Below the pieces are notes generated by a model. The model was not told the origin of the DNA. It ran no database searches and saw only the letters and a list, made by a program, of their open reading frames with translations. A program made the translations under genes and the position numbers. A stretch of DNA of 64,000 nucleotides, taken from NCBI RefSeq assembly GCF_003086355.1, contig NZ_CP031733.1, forward strand, positions 2,108,001 to 2,172,000, in the 5' to 3' direction. Origin of the DNA: Streptococcus chenjunshii. Lineage in GTDB: Bacteria > Bacillota > Bacilli > Lactobacillales > Streptococcaceae. Shown here one piece after another: positions 17,316 through 28,269 of this stretch; the first letter of the stretch is position 1; each line of letters opens with the position of its first letter.

Positions 17316-19304
17316 TCAGACGCAAAAGCTAACCTGTGCTTTGACTGTGTCTGAACTTGCGTTAAGTATGATAATTTCGCCGTTAGCCTCAATTTGGACA
17401 TTAGCTGATAGACCGTCAAGTCGCCAGCGTTGAGCCGGCAGCATTAAGCCATGGCTAGGCCTATAGCCAGCCGGCAGATAGCCGAACGTCCGGTTTGAGG
17501 TGTTGGCTGGTACCTGTATATCTATGTAAACTACATCACCTACCTTTTTATATTTTGCCCAACTAACGGACATGCCGGCGGTTTGCCAGCCTGAATTAAC
17601 CAAATTGTTATGACTTGCTGAAGCAAAACTAAGCCAATTCGTCCAATTACCACCGTGCCGAGTCCGTGTGTATATGTTGCCCGTTCCCTTTTGGATAAGC
17701 ATTTGCGATAAATAGTTATCACTTTCAGAGTAGACCGCCACATAAAACTCATTCGGACCGCTAACTGATGGTCCGTTAATTGGGACGTTGACGCTAAAAA
17801 ATTTATTAATCGTACAAGTGTTTAAATCAAGTGTATTAGCTGCATTATAAGGTGATCGCCCGTCTTTGCGGGTTAATTCGTGCTGTTGGATAGGTGAGTC
17901 GTTGGCGTAGATATCACCGCGGACATCAAGAGCGCCACGTTCTCGGATTTTGTTAATTCCGACGCCTGACGTGTCGTAACTCATCACAACCGACTCCGTA
18001 GCGACGCTTGCCATAAATTCGGTTTTAGTAAACCTATCCTCAAGCGTGCCAATCACCGTCCAAGCCTTGTTAGCTGCGTAAGTGCCGGATAAGTTAGCTT
18101 GTGAGTTGGTGAGTGATGAGAGACTTAGCCAAGAGCCAGACGCCGGACTGGAGTCCGTGGTATAGCTAGTGCTGCCTCTTTGTGCGACTTTAAATGACAA
18201 AGTCATTACATTCTTTTGCTCGCCATCAACACTTAGCGCCGCTATACGAGCGTTACGGTTGACTGTAAAAGTGCTAGACGTTGAGCCCGAACGCTGCACA
18301 TCAAAGCTTAGTGTCGGTGCGAAGTACTCTAAGACAGTGACTTTAGTCTCTTTAACATCTGACTGCCTGCCTCTGCTGTCAAAGACACTAGCGCGAACAG
18401 TCACCTCTCCGCTGTAAGGCATTAGACCAAGCGTCCCGCCGTTAACTGTGGTGCTTTGGTTTTTGCCAACAATCTCAGCTTTGTACCCGGCTATGCTTGA
18501 GCCGTAAACACCCTTACCACCGTCAAAATCAACTTGAATATTTGATATAACCTGTATATAGTGCGTATCGTTAGGGATAAGCTTTTGCGCTGCGGCGTTG
18601 GTATCTGACAGCCTAAAACCGGTGAAAGTTGGCTTAACACTAGCCGGGACAGTCGCCGTAAAGGTGGCTGACTTAGTCCCTATCAGCGTACCGCCGCTGT
18701 AGGTATCAACATAGATTGTCCCCCAACTGCTGGCAGAGTTAGGCATATCGTTACAAAAATCCATCGGCACCGTCCAGCTCGTGGACGTATCAATGTTGCT
18801 TGCGATAACTCCTGTCTTGTTATACCAACCATAACGCACCGTGTGCTTAAAGTTGTCTGATACTCTGTTAATCTTGATATTTAAGGCACTGCCGATTGTT
18901 ACGCTGTTAACCGTCACATCGCTAGCTCGGGGGATAGTCCCTAAAGTTGCTGTTTGCGACACTGTACAGGAGCTGTACCCGTCAACATTAAGAGCTAAGG
19001 TTAAGCTGATATTAAAGGACTTAGTCCCGTCAGCATTGTGATTAATAGTGTATTCTTTTTGCCAAATTGTGGCAGTGCTGCCTGCCCCAATATTAACAGC
19101 AACTTGCTCAATAGCGCCGCCGCCGTTAATATTGATAGTCAAAGGCGCTGTCACACCGTACACACTCCCATAGTCACTTGTGGATAAAGTCGCCCAGACA
19201 CGCACCCGGGAGGTGTTGTTTTCTATACTTTTTGAGACGGTGCCCCAATAGACAGACATTGTTAAATGACTGCCGTATGCACCCCCAAATTTTCCTGATG
19301 CCAT
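17316..19304 (-). CDS. Phage minor structural protein / tail fibre (DUF859-like)
   Basis: The 662-residue, Ser/Thr-rich, beta-strand protein starts MASGKFGGAYGSHLTMSVYW and resembles DUF859 minor structural proteins of streptococcal siphophages. The C-terminal 200 residues (NEFYVAVYSESDNYLSQMLI, then GYLPAGYRPSHGLMLPAQRW) look like a head-binding or receptor-binding domain. The start overlaps the end of the Tal gene. Probably part of the adsorption apparatus. Confidence 0.75.
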   Translation of the reverse strand: MASGKFGGAYGSHLTMSVYWGTVSKSIENNTSRVRVWATLSTSDYGSVYGVTAPLTININGGGAIEQVAVNIGAGSTATIWQKEYTINHNADGTKSFNISLTLALNVDGYSSCTVSQTATLGTIPRASDVTVNSVTIGSALNIKINRVSDNFKHTVRYGWYNKTGVIASNIDTSTSWTVPMDFCNDMPNSASSWGTIYVDTYSGGTLIGTKSATFTATVPASVKPTFTGFRLSDTNAAAQKLIPNDTHYIQVISNIQVDFDGGKGVYGSSIAGYKAEIVGKNQSTTVNGGTLGLMPYSGEVTVRASVFDSRGRQSDVKETKVTVLEYFAPTLSFDVQRSGSTSSTFTVNRNARIAALSVDGEQKNVMTLSFKVAQRGSTSYTTDSSPASGSWLSLSSLTNSQANLSGTYAANKAWTVIGTLEDRFTKTEFMASVATESVVMSYDTSGVGINKIRERGALDVRGDIYANDSPIQQHELTRKDGRSPYNAANTLDLNTCTINKFFSVNVPINGPSVSGPNEFYVAVYSESDNYLSQMLIQKGTGNIYTRTRHGGNWTNWLSFASASHNNLVNSGWQTAGMSVSWAKYKKVGDVVYIDIQVPANTSNRTFGYLPAGYRPSHGLMLPAQRWRLDGLSANVQIEANGEIIILNASSDTVKAQVSFCV

Positions 19305-22300
19305 TAAACAAGACCTCCTACATATCGTATTACGTTCATATCCGGGTTAAGGTGGTACTGCTCCTCTCGAAACCGGCCGATTTGCACGGTTTTAGAAAAG
19401 ATACCATTTTCAATGTGGATTACCCCCTGGCTGATATACATGACTTCAGAACCGGCAGAAAACATAGATATCCGGTCTTCCGCTATCTTGATAGTCGCCG
19501 AGCTGTCGTTCCGGCCGATAATCAAACCCTCTTCGCTTGCGCTCATGTAAGTATCAATAAAATTCCACCGCGTCGCCATATCGCCAACATCTGTTTCTAA
19601 CATGCTTATGCGCTGGCCTGCTGCTATGAGGTTTTGCTCTGCTTTAGCTTTGTCCGCTTCATTAGCATTAACAAAATCGATATACGCAGCAATCCACTGA
19701 TCCACTGTGTCAATACTTGCTTTGGCTTCCATCTCCGCCCTAGCAAGCGCCTGCGCTTCGTAGAGCGCGTTTAGTTGCTGTATAGTCAGCTGTGCGTCTG
19801 CTTTGGAGTCAATCCTATCAGTCATTTCAGCAACTTGCTCTTCGTCCAGAGCACCTTTAGGGCCTCTTACTTTAATCCATGTATACAAGTTAGGGTCTTC
19901 TGAAGCTTCGCGGTTGTTATCCGTAAGCGTGCCTAGCCATTCCCTATCTGTGGTCTCGGTCAAAGAAAAGTCAATGATAGAGCCGTCCTCAGCTTTATTA
20001 GCATAAGCGATATGCGTAAACTGTGCTTCGCCGTCAAAGGTCTTGCTAAAGCTGACTTGCCCTCCGGCTATTAGTTCGTTACGCAGGTAAGCCTCAATCG
20101 TCACATTTAGGATACGGTCAAAGTCTGTTGCTTTGACAGTCAGCTGCTTACCCATACCGATAAGGCTATCACCATCTTTAAACATAAAGATAGTGTCTTC
20201 TTCCTCGACGCCTGATTTTGAGACGCTAGCTGTTAAGACGCTTTCGCCCTCATTGTTTTTAAAAACGACACCGTTATTTGTAAACAGCGTAATCTCGTAA
20301 GGTTTCGAGTCCTCAACCATTCGGTACATTTCGGATAGCAAATCATTTGAGGTCCGTAGGTCTAGCTTTTTATAATTACTAAATACCGTTTTATTATTAC
20401 GGCTGTCTGCGAAGCTGATAACTTGCTCCGATACTCTAGCCTTAAGCGCTAGCTTAGGATAAAAGTTCCCGGACTCAATCAAAAAGGTGTCGCCAATTGA
20501 GCCCTCAAAATACCCCTCGACCTCATACTCAACCCGTGGGAAGGCATATTTCTTAAGCTTTTCGATAGACTCGCTTATCAGCCGTTCTTCCGTATCTATT
20601 TCATACTCGAAGTCCCGGCGGATATAGTTATCGTTAACCTCTTCGCCGGTAAAGACGGCCGGATAAAGGTCTTTGGACAGCGGGCTAAACACAAAGCCGT
20701 TTTCGACTTTGTATTCAACCTGTCCGGCTGCATTTTTGTACTCTTTCTTTGTATCGTTGCTGATAAAAAGGTCAACGATTTCTTCAGTGATTTCAATTTC
20801 TTCAGGCGTAACGACTTCCACAATCTGCGTTGTCCCGTCCGCATTAGTGATGGTGGTTTGCGTGCTGGCTTGTGCGTCAATTGCACCGCCCGCTGCAATT
20901 TCCGGCGGGTAACAAACAGTCAAAATACCGCCCATATAAGCCTGCAAGTTGTAGCTGTTACGGGTGACTGATTGCTTGCCGGCGTAGTTTTGTTCAAGTA
21001 CTGTAATAGTGTTTCCAGAGACTTTTTCGATAACAACCGTATGCCCGTAAACACCTGTCCAAAACGGACTGCCGTAGTTAGGCCTGATATTAGCAATACC
21101 GCCGGCTCTAACTTTAGCGGCAGTAATCGGTTGACCCTCAACGCTCCATTTGTAATTGCCCCAAGCATAATCCGTACCAATGTAAGCGGCAGCAATACCA
21201 CCACCACGCAAGCCAGATATCGCATTAATTCCAGCACCAAGGCCGGGGCCGCCTAACTGCTGCGCGTACCATGCTGCCACAGCGTAACATTGCCCATTCC
21301 CTAGTGTCCGGTTTAAGAGACTGCCTAGCTGGGTTAATACCCGTTTAGCATTTGGTGCGCCTTTGCCGTTGGTAGTAGTTGTTACTGGTGTTACCGGTTT
21401 CTTCCATTGCGCGTCAAGCTTAGTCAAAACGTCACCATTATTTTGATTAACGCCCCGCTGTATACTCACCATCAAGCTGATATAGTGATTGTATCCAGCA
21501 GCTGCATAATCATACAAGGCCCCGCCGATCCGAAAGAGGCCTTTGGTATAATCGGTAATGTTGTTTTTCCCTTTGACACCATAAAATTTAGCACCATTAC
21601 CGGCTTTTTGCTCGGCAAGCAGGTAAGTGTAATCCTTTAAAAAATCCGATACACTAGCATAGCGCATGTAGGTGCCGCCCTCGGCTGCAGGTCTTGATGT
21701 CCCTGTGCTAACTCTAACGCCTGACGGTCTAACACCAGCACCGCCAGTCATACCCGACCAGTTGTTATCCGCCCGGCCAACTGCAGAGTTCCCCCAAAAA
21801 CTCTCTAAATAGAGCTGACAGATAACACCAGACGGCAGTAAGCTGTGCTTTACACAGAGCGTTAAAATCTCCTGTATATGCGCAACAGATAGCGAGCCGT
21901 TAGCATATCTAATAGCTCCGCCGGTGTATTTTTGATTGGCAGCAACCGTAGTTGATTTAGTGACAGCGTTTTTAACTACTCGGGTTTTTGTGATTTTTTT
22001 CTTACCCTTAGGCCGAGTCATGTTAAAGAGCTCGTTTATGTCCTCTGTTTTTCGGACAAACTCGATATTATCGCCATCGCGCAAAACAACATCTTCCCTT
22101 AGCTTACCGACACCCTGTGTTTTATCGCCGTCATTTTGTTTGTAAAAGTGGACTTTAAAGTTTTTGATTTTACCATTAGCGGTTAACTCAATCTCAAATT
22201 CATGCTCCGCGTCAAAATTTTGAGCAATAGAGATTAAGCGCTTGAGCTTACTCTCCTCTGCCGTCCACTCTAACGTTAACTTTTTGTCTGCAACTTCGTT

Positions 22301-22720
22301 TTTACCAATCTGCAGGTTATTGTTAACGTTAACTATGTTAAGCTCTTTTAAGTACTCCGCTAACGATAAGGCTTTTTCAGCGGTGTACGCTCTAGCGTAC
22401 TCATTGAGTAGTTCTAGATTTAACGCTTCAGACTCAATTTGCAGGCTATCGTCGTCCTCTTTAATGTGCATGATTTTAAAAAGATAGTCTTTATCTTTAT
22501 ATTTAAAAGACAAAAACGCCCCGACTTTTAAATGCTGGAAGGCATATTTACCGTTTTTATCAGTCGCTAACCGCTTTTTTAAAACCGTAACGTTATAAGT
22601 TGAGGAGCCGGTCTCTAAGTATCTGTGCCACTGGTCCGCCTCAAAGTTGAGCGTTCCTTGCTTGCTATTGTCTAAGGTGGTTACTTGATTAAGCTTATTA
22701 TCATGTACGGTAATAATCAT
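19304..22720 (-). CDS. Tail-associated lysin (Tal) with glucosaminidase and CHAP domains
   Basis: The 1138-residue protein has an N-terminal tail-hub region (about 1-250), a glucosaminidase-like domain at about 280-400 (GVICQLYLESFWGNSAVGRA, then NNWSGMTGG), and a CHAP domain at about 460-600 with Cys in GNGQCYAVAAWYA and His in VYGHTVVIE. A fibre-like C-terminal half follows with a coiled coil (QLNALYEAQALARAEMEAKA). It would locally open the wall during DNA injection. Two hydrolases in the Tal add to the two in the endolysin. Confidence 0.85.
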   Translation of the reverse strand: MIITVHDNKLNQVTTLDNSKQGTLNFEADQWHRYLETGSSTYNVTVLKKRLATDKNGKYAFQHLKVGAFLSFKYKDKDYLFKIMHIKEDDDSLQIESEALNLELLNEYARAYTAEKALSLAEYLKELNIVNVNNNLQIGKNEVADKKLTLEWTAEESKLKRLISIAQNFDAEHEFEIELTANGKIKNFKVHFYKQNDGDKTQGVGKLREDVVLRDGDNIEFVRKTEDINELFNMTRPKGKKKITKTRVVKNAVTKSTTVAANQKYTGGAIRYANGSLSVAHIQEILTLCVKHSLLPSGVICQLYLESFWGNSAVGRADNNWSGMTGGAGVRPSGVRVSTGTSRPAAEGGTYMRYASVSDFLKDYTYLLAEQKAGNGAKFYGVKGKNNITDYTKGLFRIGGALYDYAAAGYNHYISLMVSIQRGVNQNNGDVLTKLDAQWKKPVTPVTTTTNGKGAPNAKRVLTQLGSLLNRTLGNGQCYAVAAWYAQQLGGPGLGAGINAISGLRGGGIAAAYIGTDYAWGNYKWSVEGQPITAAKVRAGGIANIRPNYGSPFWTGVYGHTVVIEKVSGNTITVLEQNYAGKQSVTRNSYNLQAYMGGILTVCYPPEIAAGGAIDAQASTQTTITNADGTTQIVEVVTPEEIEITEEIVDLFISNDTKKEYKNAAGQVEYKVENGFVFSPLSKDLYPAVFTGEEVNDNYIRRDFEYEIDTEERLISESIEKLKKYAFPRVEYEVEGYFEGSIGDTFLIESGNFYPKLALKARVSEQVISFADSRNNKTVFSNYKKLDLRTSNDLLSEMYRMVEDSKPYEITLFTNNGVVFKNNEGESVLTASVSKSGVEEEDTIFMFKDGDSLIGMGKQLTVKATDFDRILNVTIEAYLRNELIAGGQVSFSKTFDGEAQFTHIAYANKAEDGSIIDFSLTETTDREWLGTLTDNNREASEDPNLYTWIKVRGPKGALDEEQVAEMTDRIDSKADAQLTIQQLNALYEAQALARAEMEAKASIDTVDQWIAAYIDFVNANEADKAKAEQNLIAAGQRISMLETDVGDMATRWNFIDTYMSASEEGLIIGRNDSSATIKIAEDRISMFSAGSEVMYISQGVIHIENGIFSKTVQIGRFREEQYHLNPDMNVIRYVGGLV

Positions 22721-24226
22721 TTATAACCACCTTTCCTCAAAAACAACCTCTATTAAAGGTTTTGTTTTATTCCAACTAGACTGCCTGAATTGTAGCTCTG
22801 ACGTGCCGGGTGGAATTGTCATAAATTCAGATCCGACAACACGCAAAGCCAGCTTATCAATGCCATCAACGCTTAGCGAGTTGTTCTCGCTGTTCATCAC
22901 AACTTCAGAGGCTGGAGAAAATTTATTAGGCACATCTTCCCATACACTCATTTTGTCTTTTACATACTTAAACGCGTCGACGTACATATGAGTTACTCTA
23001 TCAATCCCGTTAGCCTGTCCAAAGGTAATATGCACCTTTTTAGACTTCTTACCCTTGATACCCGGGACTGTAAAGTCTTTACGAGAGCCGAACCAATAAG
23101 CGCTGATTTTATCATCAGACCGGACAACATCAGAGTAACCGCGACCAGAATTAAAAGGATTGTCAACGTCTTTTTCAGTTGCGTTAAAATGCCAAGCATG
23201 CTGCACCTTATAAGCGTATGCTGCGCCCTCGTCTCTTACGATTAAAGCGTAATGCGTAGTGAGACCAGTTGACCGCTTCATTGTTTCAAAGCCGTACAGA
23301 AATTTGTCATCTTCGTCCGACACGGTGACTTTAATAAAACCGCGCTGTTTGAGGTCACCCGGATAGAAAATCTGCCGCCACCAGATATAGTCGTAAAGAC
23401 TGCCTTTATCCCCGTTTTGGTCGGCTGGAATTTCCCAAGTGATGGACGAGGTAATCCATGGCTGGCTAGTAGAGACCCCTCTGTTCCAAATACCTATATG
23501 GTCCCGGCCAAAAGTGCCTTTAAAGGTCCCCATATCAGTCCGAGCGGTCTCTGTGCTGTTATCGTTGGTAATCCCAACCCTTTCTGTACCTTGTTTCAAA
23601 GAGTCGATGATTTTATCATTGGTAAAATTAAGCAGTGTTTGAGACTTTTGCACAATCTTTCCATCATCTTCTTCCCTATCGCCGGCCTCAAAGACGCCGT
23701 TTTTATTGACGATACCGATATATCCGTTTTCGTCAATGTTTCGATAAGTGATAACAGGCAACGCGTCTACGTTGCCCTGATTATCAATCTCAAAGGTGTA
23801 TTTGCCGTTATCTTCGGTGTAATCTGTAAAGCGTCGGTACGTTGTACTGTGTGCCGTGCCGTCCGGGACTAAAAACTCCATAGAGCCTTGAGACCTGTAG
23901 TTAGACACCTCCAGCATCTCAATGTCATTAATCGGTAAAGCTAAATAGTACTTATCCGGCTCGTCCGAAAACATTAAGCGCTTAGGTTCGTCAACGTTAA
24001 ATATGCCGGCTAAGTGGTGCTTAACGCGGTTACGGTCTTTAGACCAGATACTAAACTCAACAGTAATTGTTTTAGCCTCTGTATTGACTTTTTGGAGGTT
24101 AACCCCTAATTTTGGAGCGGCAGAACTGGTGATTGACCGTTCATTCCCTATGCCTCTTTGGATATCGTTAATCTCGATAGTTTCGTCGAGTTTTAACCCG
24201 TCAAAAGTCATAGTTACAATGCCCAT
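22721..24226 (-). CDS. Distal tail protein (Dit)
   Basis: The 501-residue protein between tape measure and Tal begins MGIVTMTFDGLKLDETIEIN, like the N-terminal ring domain of siphophage Dit proteins, with IWSKDRNRVKHHLAGIFNVD further on. The long C-terminus suggests an extended Dit with an inserted or carbohydrate-binding domain (residues about 230-420). Dit forms the hub joining tail tube and adsorption device. It overlaps the tape-measure gene by 13 bp and abuts tal. Confidence 0.82.
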   Translation of the reverse strand: MGIVTMTFDGLKLDETIEINDIQRGIGNERSITSSAAPKLGVNLQKVNTEAKTITVEFSIWSKDRNRVKHHLAGIFNVDEPKRLMFSDEPDKYYLALPINDIEMLEVSNYRSQGSMEFLVPDGTAHSTTYRRFTDYTEDNGKYTFEIDNQGNVDALPVITYRNIDENGYIGIVNKNGVFEAGDREEDDGKIVQKSQTLLNFTNDKIIDSLKQGTERVGITNDNSTETARTDMGTFKGTFGRDHIGIWNRGVSTSQPWITSSITWEIPADQNGDKGSLYDYIWWRQIFYPGDLKQRGFIKVTVSDEDDKFLYGFETMKRSTGLTTHYALIVRDEGAAYAYKVQHAWHFNATEKDVDNPFNSGRGYSDVVRSDDKISAYWFGSRKDFTVPGIKGKKSKKVHITFGQANGIDRVTHMYVDAFKYVKDKMSVWEDVPNKFSPASEVVMNSENNSLSVDGIDKLALRVVGSEFMTIPPGTSELQFRQSSWNKTKPLIEVVFEERWL

Positions 24227-27200
24227 GCTCTATCTCCCTCCAATCTTTTGGCTTGCGTCTCAGCTCGCTGCATTTCCTCTTTGAGGATTTCGCCGACCTT
24301 ACGCTTATCCATGTAAATGGCTTGTGTGCCGTTCTTATCCTTTTTGTTAAGGACTAACAGCATTTGTCTTAACAACCGGATAACCTCATCATTGCCTTGA
24401 TTATCCCCGGATACGACGGTAACATTTCTATCCGTACGCTCTAAGTCTTTTAAAAACTTAGCGTCCTCTGGTATACCTATACCGTTTTGGTACTTAGAGA
24501 CACCCAACCGAGACATCAAGTCCCTTGTACGACTAGCCTTGAGGACTTTAGAGCCTTTAGGCAGTGGCAAGACTACGTCCCTGCCTTCTGGGATAAAGGA
24601 CTGCCCAGATGGTAAAGTCACCATTTCTTTATACATAGGCCCCTTTTGGTCGTTAACCATTGCTAATCCGCCGGGGTGGTAATTGGTACCTGTAGCATTA
24701 GCAATAACACTTGCGCCGATGCTGATTAATTGACTGGATAAATTGGTTAGACTGCTTGCGATATTTGCAATTACGCTTGAGGCATTATCCCTAGCATTAA
24801 TTGTTACGGTCTTATCTTTAACGCTATTAACGCTTTTAGTCGCTTTATCCACAGCGTCTTTTGTTAAATTGCTAGCCAAAAGCTTAACCGGTGTATTTTG
24901 CTTAGGTGAGTTAACGCTTTTATTCGCACTGCTTGCAGCCGCGCCGGTGTTATCCGTTGCGTTGATTGAGGTTGGGACCTCCTGTTTAACACCGTTAACC
25001 GTGATACCAGCCTCAAGTGCTCCTTGCTCTGTCTGGTTATCCGCGTCAATGATTACGCTTTTACCCGTCAGCGAGTTAATAGCCTGCTGCGCTTTATCCA
25101 CATCACCGCTAGTCATATCTTTAGCCAGCAATTCTTTTTGTTGCGGTTGAAGCAGGTTCCATGTGTCCAGCGCTTTTTTAGCTGCATCTGCGTCATTCAA
25201 GAAGCTTTCGTTTTCAGCTAGTATCTTCTTGACCTCAACAGGTAAGCCGTTCCATTGCTTAAGCATGTCTTTGCTGGACATCAAAGCTTTAAGAGTTGGC
25301 TTGTTATCGGTAATAAGTTTTTTATCCTTTGGACTTAAGCTGTCCCACTGTCCAGTCGCGACTAGAGCTTCACCGATTGCTATTTTAGCGTTAGTTTCAA
25401 GGTTGGCGTTTTTAAGGTCGAACTTGAGATTCTCCCAGCCGTTCTCAGCCTCAAGTGCTTTTTGGATTTCGTCTTGAGCGTTAGTTTTGATTTCTCCTGT
25501 TTTAGGGTCTAACACAAGACCGTTCCAGTGCATATTTGCCGCTCTCATTTCGTCTGACATGTTAGCAACGCTTTTGGCGACTAAACCGGACGTGTTGTCC
25601 GCCGCATCCGCAAATCCCTCAAGCTTTTTCTGCATATCATCAAAGCTCAAACCTAACTTTTCCATGTCTTGTTCTACTGTGGTCCAATAGCCAGAGTTGT
25701 CAAGATTGCCTGTTACTTCAGCAATCTTCTTCCGCAAATCCATGTACTTATCACCGTAAGCTTCCATTTTGGCTAAGTGGTCCGCTTCTAGTTTTTCAAG
25801 TTCTTCTTTGTATGCCTTGTCACTTAAGCCTCCGTCCTTGTGCAGCTGCTTAAGCTCGTCTTTGGCGTCTTTGTAAAGCTTATTTTCTTTCTTTAGCCAG
25901 TCTTGCGTCGTGCTCAAAGCTTTGTTGAGCTGGGTTTCGTTAAGCTCGTCAAGTTCGCCGTTCATGGCTTTTTGGATTGCTGTCCGTTCTTTTTTAGACA
26001 AATCCATCATCTCAAGTTGTTTGCTGATAAGCTCTTTCTGGTTATTTAAGATGATTTCTTTTTCTTCTGCGGATAATTTCCGGTTGTTGTCACTGGCATT
26101 TTTATAAATTTCAATGACTTCATCAGACATGCGCTGAACGTTTTCTTTTGTCTGGTTAGCGTTATCTATCATAGCTTGCTTCTGCTCGTCTGATAGACCC
26201 CATTTTTCAGCCAGCTTTAAATCTTTCGCTAATTTTTCATCTGTCAATGCTGTGATTTCGTCTGCTAGCTCTTTAAATGCTTTTTTAACGTCATTAACAT
26301 TTTGAGTACCGCCAGTCCCGAAGCCTTCCATAGCCCTTGAAGTTTCATCGACCTTATCTTTAAACTCGCTTAACTCGTTAGCTTGCGTTTTGCTAACTTC
26401 AGTCCCCCATTCCTGCGTCCGGTTTTTAGCTTCTCTGGCATGTTCAGACCAAGCGGTTATAGCCAATAAAGCACCACCGCCTAAAAGCACACCCCAAGTC
26501 ACTGGGTTGCCAAGCAAACCAACAGCAGACGTAAGCCCGGTTGCTTCAGTGGTTACTGCTCCCATAGCCGGCGCTAAATCCTTAACTGCCATTAAACCTT
26601 TAAGCCCACCGGCTAACTTGCCTACGCCGTTCATCAGCTTACCAACCCCAGACGTTGTCGAGCCTAAAATTTTAAGTAAAGGAGACGCTGCAGCAGTTCC
26701 AGCAACCATATAAGCGATAAAACGTTTCATTTCCGGGCTGGCGTTAGAGTACGCCTTAGCCATGTTTTCAATGGTCTTAAACAGGGGCTTCATTGCGTCC
26801 AATGCGTCAGACGCCGCTTGCATTAACGGACCGCCTAGCTCAATACCTATATCATTAAGTTTGTTTTTAAAGATTTTTAACTTGCTCTGGAAGGTCTCAT
26901 AGCGTTTCTCCGCCTCTTTAGTCAGAGCCGTATTTTCCTTGAAGCCTTTGTTTGCAGTCTCAAATGACTTGCTTAAGAGGTCTCCAGCGCCCGCTAAACG
27001 TTGCATGGTGTCTAACTCACGTACAGAGTTGATACCCATCTCTTTTAGCGCTCCGGTGACATCACCGCCGCCGTCTTTAATCTTGCCTAACCCTTTAACA
27101 AAGTCAGTGATCGCTTGCTGCGGGTCTTTCTTCCAGACTTCCGCAAATTGAGAAGCACTCATTCCGGCCGTCTCTGCGAATTTCTCCAGATTGCCACCGC

Positions 27201-28257
27201 CAGACATAACGTCAGAGTTAATCTTTTGCATGACTTTGCTAAAGGCAGACCCACCAGCTTCAGCTTCGATACCTACAGAGCTCATAGCGGTAGCCAGACC
27301 CATAATCTGCGGCTCTGTCAGTCCTACTAAATGCCCGGTACCAGCTAAGCGCAGACCCATGTTTACAATATCGCTTTCAGTCGTCGCAAAATTATTACCC
27401 AGCGCAACAATAGCAGAGCCAAGATTTTGGTATTTGCTCGGTGACATCTGGGTGATGTTGGCAAACTTAGCAAGGGCTTGCGCTGCGTCGTTAGCAGATA
27501 GGTTGGTGGACTCGCCCATGTCAATCATTACACGGGTAAACGCCAAGACGTCTTCTGTCTTAATGCCAAGTTGTCCTGCCGCCTCTGCTACAGCTGCAAT
27601 CTCGGTTGTAGACGCCGGGATTTCCTTAGCCATGTTTCGGATACCTTGCGCCAGTTGCTCGTAAGAGTAAGTTACGTTACCGTTACTGTCTTTGACTTCG
27701 TCAACCGTCTTCTTGACCCCGGTAAACGCGCTTTCAAAGTCACTTGCTGACTTGATAGCAAAACCAGCACCCGCAGCCATACCTGCACTAACCCATTTAA
27801 GATTATCACCGGCAGTCTTTAACTTTTGCCCAAACTCATCAACCTTTTTCCCGCTGGATTGTAGCCAGCCAGTAAAGCCTGATTGGCTCGCTGCGTCCCT
27901 CATGGCTTTAGATACCGCCTGCAATTGACCCTCTAGGTCTTGCAGTTTGGCATTTTCACGCTCAATCTGCACAGCGGCCGCCTCCCATTTGGCAGTGCCG
28001 GGCTCAAGCTCATCAAAGTTAGCCTTTAGTCCTGTTAAGACCTTCTTCTGCGCGTCTATAGTTTGCTGCAAAGATTTGTATTTAGTCTGCAGCAGATTAA
28101 CATTGTTACCGTTACCTTTTAGCGCCGAGTCCAGCGCTTTGGTTTCTGCTTTAAAAAAATTAACAGCGCGCTTAGCACCGTTAACATCGCTTGAAAATTT
28201 GCTGGTGTCTAACCCCAGCTCAATAAACATACTCCCTAAAGGTGTACCTGATGGCAT
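24214..28257 (-). CDS. Tail tape measure protein
   Basis: The 1347-residue, mostly helical protein has the TP901-type core (FAIKSASDFESAFTGVKKTV, then AAEAAGQLGIKTEDVL) and a hydrophobic segment near 590-620. The C-terminus has the typical NYHPGGLAMVNDQKGPMYKE stretch. It sets tail length; at about 0.15 nm per residue this suggests a tail near 200 nm. It is preceded by the frameshifted tail-chaperone pair. Confidence 0.92.
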   Translation of the reverse strand: MPSGTPLGSMFIELGLDTSKFSSDVNGAKRAVNFFKAETKALDSALKGNGNNVNLLQTKYKSLQQTIDAQKKVLTGLKANFDELEPGTAKWEAAAVQIERENAKLQDLEGQLQAVSKAMRDAASQSGFTGWLQSSGKKVDEFGQKLKTAGDNLKWVSAGMAAGAGFAIKSASDFESAFTGVKKTVDEVKDSNGNVTYSYEQLAQGIRNMAKEIPASTTEIAAVAEAAGQLGIKTEDVLAFTRVMIDMGESTNLSANDAAQALAKFANITQMSPSKYQNLGSAIVALGNNFATTESDIVNMGLRLAGTGHLVGLTEPQIMGLATAMSSVGIEAEAGGSAFSKVMQKINSDVMSGGGNLEKFAETAGMSASQFAEVWKKDPQQAITDFVKGLGKIKDGGGDVTGALKEMGINSVRELDTMQRLAGAGDLLSKSFETANKGFKENTALTKEAEKRYETFQSKLKIFKNKLNDIGIELGGPLMQAASDALDAMKPLFKTIENMAKAYSNASPEMKRFIAYMVAGTAAASPLLKILGSTTSGVGKLMNGVGKLAGGLKGLMAVKDLAPAMGAVTTEATGLTSAVGLLGNPVTWGVLLGGGALLAITAWSEHAREAKNRTQEWGTEVSKTQANELSEFKDKVDETSRAMEGFGTGGTQNVNDVKKAFKELADEITALTDEKLAKDLKLAEKWGLSDEQKQAMIDNANQTKENVQRMSDEVIEIYKNASDNNRKLSAEEKEIILNNQKELISKQLEMMDLSKKERTAIQKAMNGELDELNETQLNKALSTTQDWLKKENKLYKDAKDELKQLHKDGGLSDKAYKEELEKLEADHLAKMEAYGDKYMDLRKKIAEVTGNLDNSGYWTTVEQDMEKLGLSFDDMQKKLEGFADAADNTSGLVAKSVANMSDEMRAANMHWNGLVLDPKTGEIKTNAQDEIQKALEAENGWENLKFDLKNANLETNAKIAIGEALVATGQWDSLSPKDKKLITDNKPTLKALMSSKDMLKQWNGLPVEVKKILAENESFLNDADAAKKALDTWNLLQPQQKELLAKDMTSGDVDKAQQAINSLTGKSVIIDADNQTEQGALEAGITVNGVKQEVPTSINATDNTGAAASSANKSVNSPKQNTPVKLLASNLTKDAVDKATKSVNSVKDKTVTINARDNASSVIANIASSLTNLSSQLISIGASVIANATGTNYHPGGLAMVNDQKGPMYKEMVTLPSGQSFIPEGRDVVLPLPKGSKVLKASRTRDLMSRLGVSKYQNGIGIPEDAKFLKDLERTDRNVTVVSGDNQGNDEVIRLLRQMLLVLNKKDKNGTQAIYMDKRKVGEILKEEMQRAETQAKRLEGDRAWAL

Positions 28258-28269
28258 AGCTCCTCCTTC

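Noticed and set aside
27191..27664. 157-codon plus-strand open frame
   Set aside because: Antisense to the tape measure gene with low-complexity Ser/Ala content typical of shadow frames.
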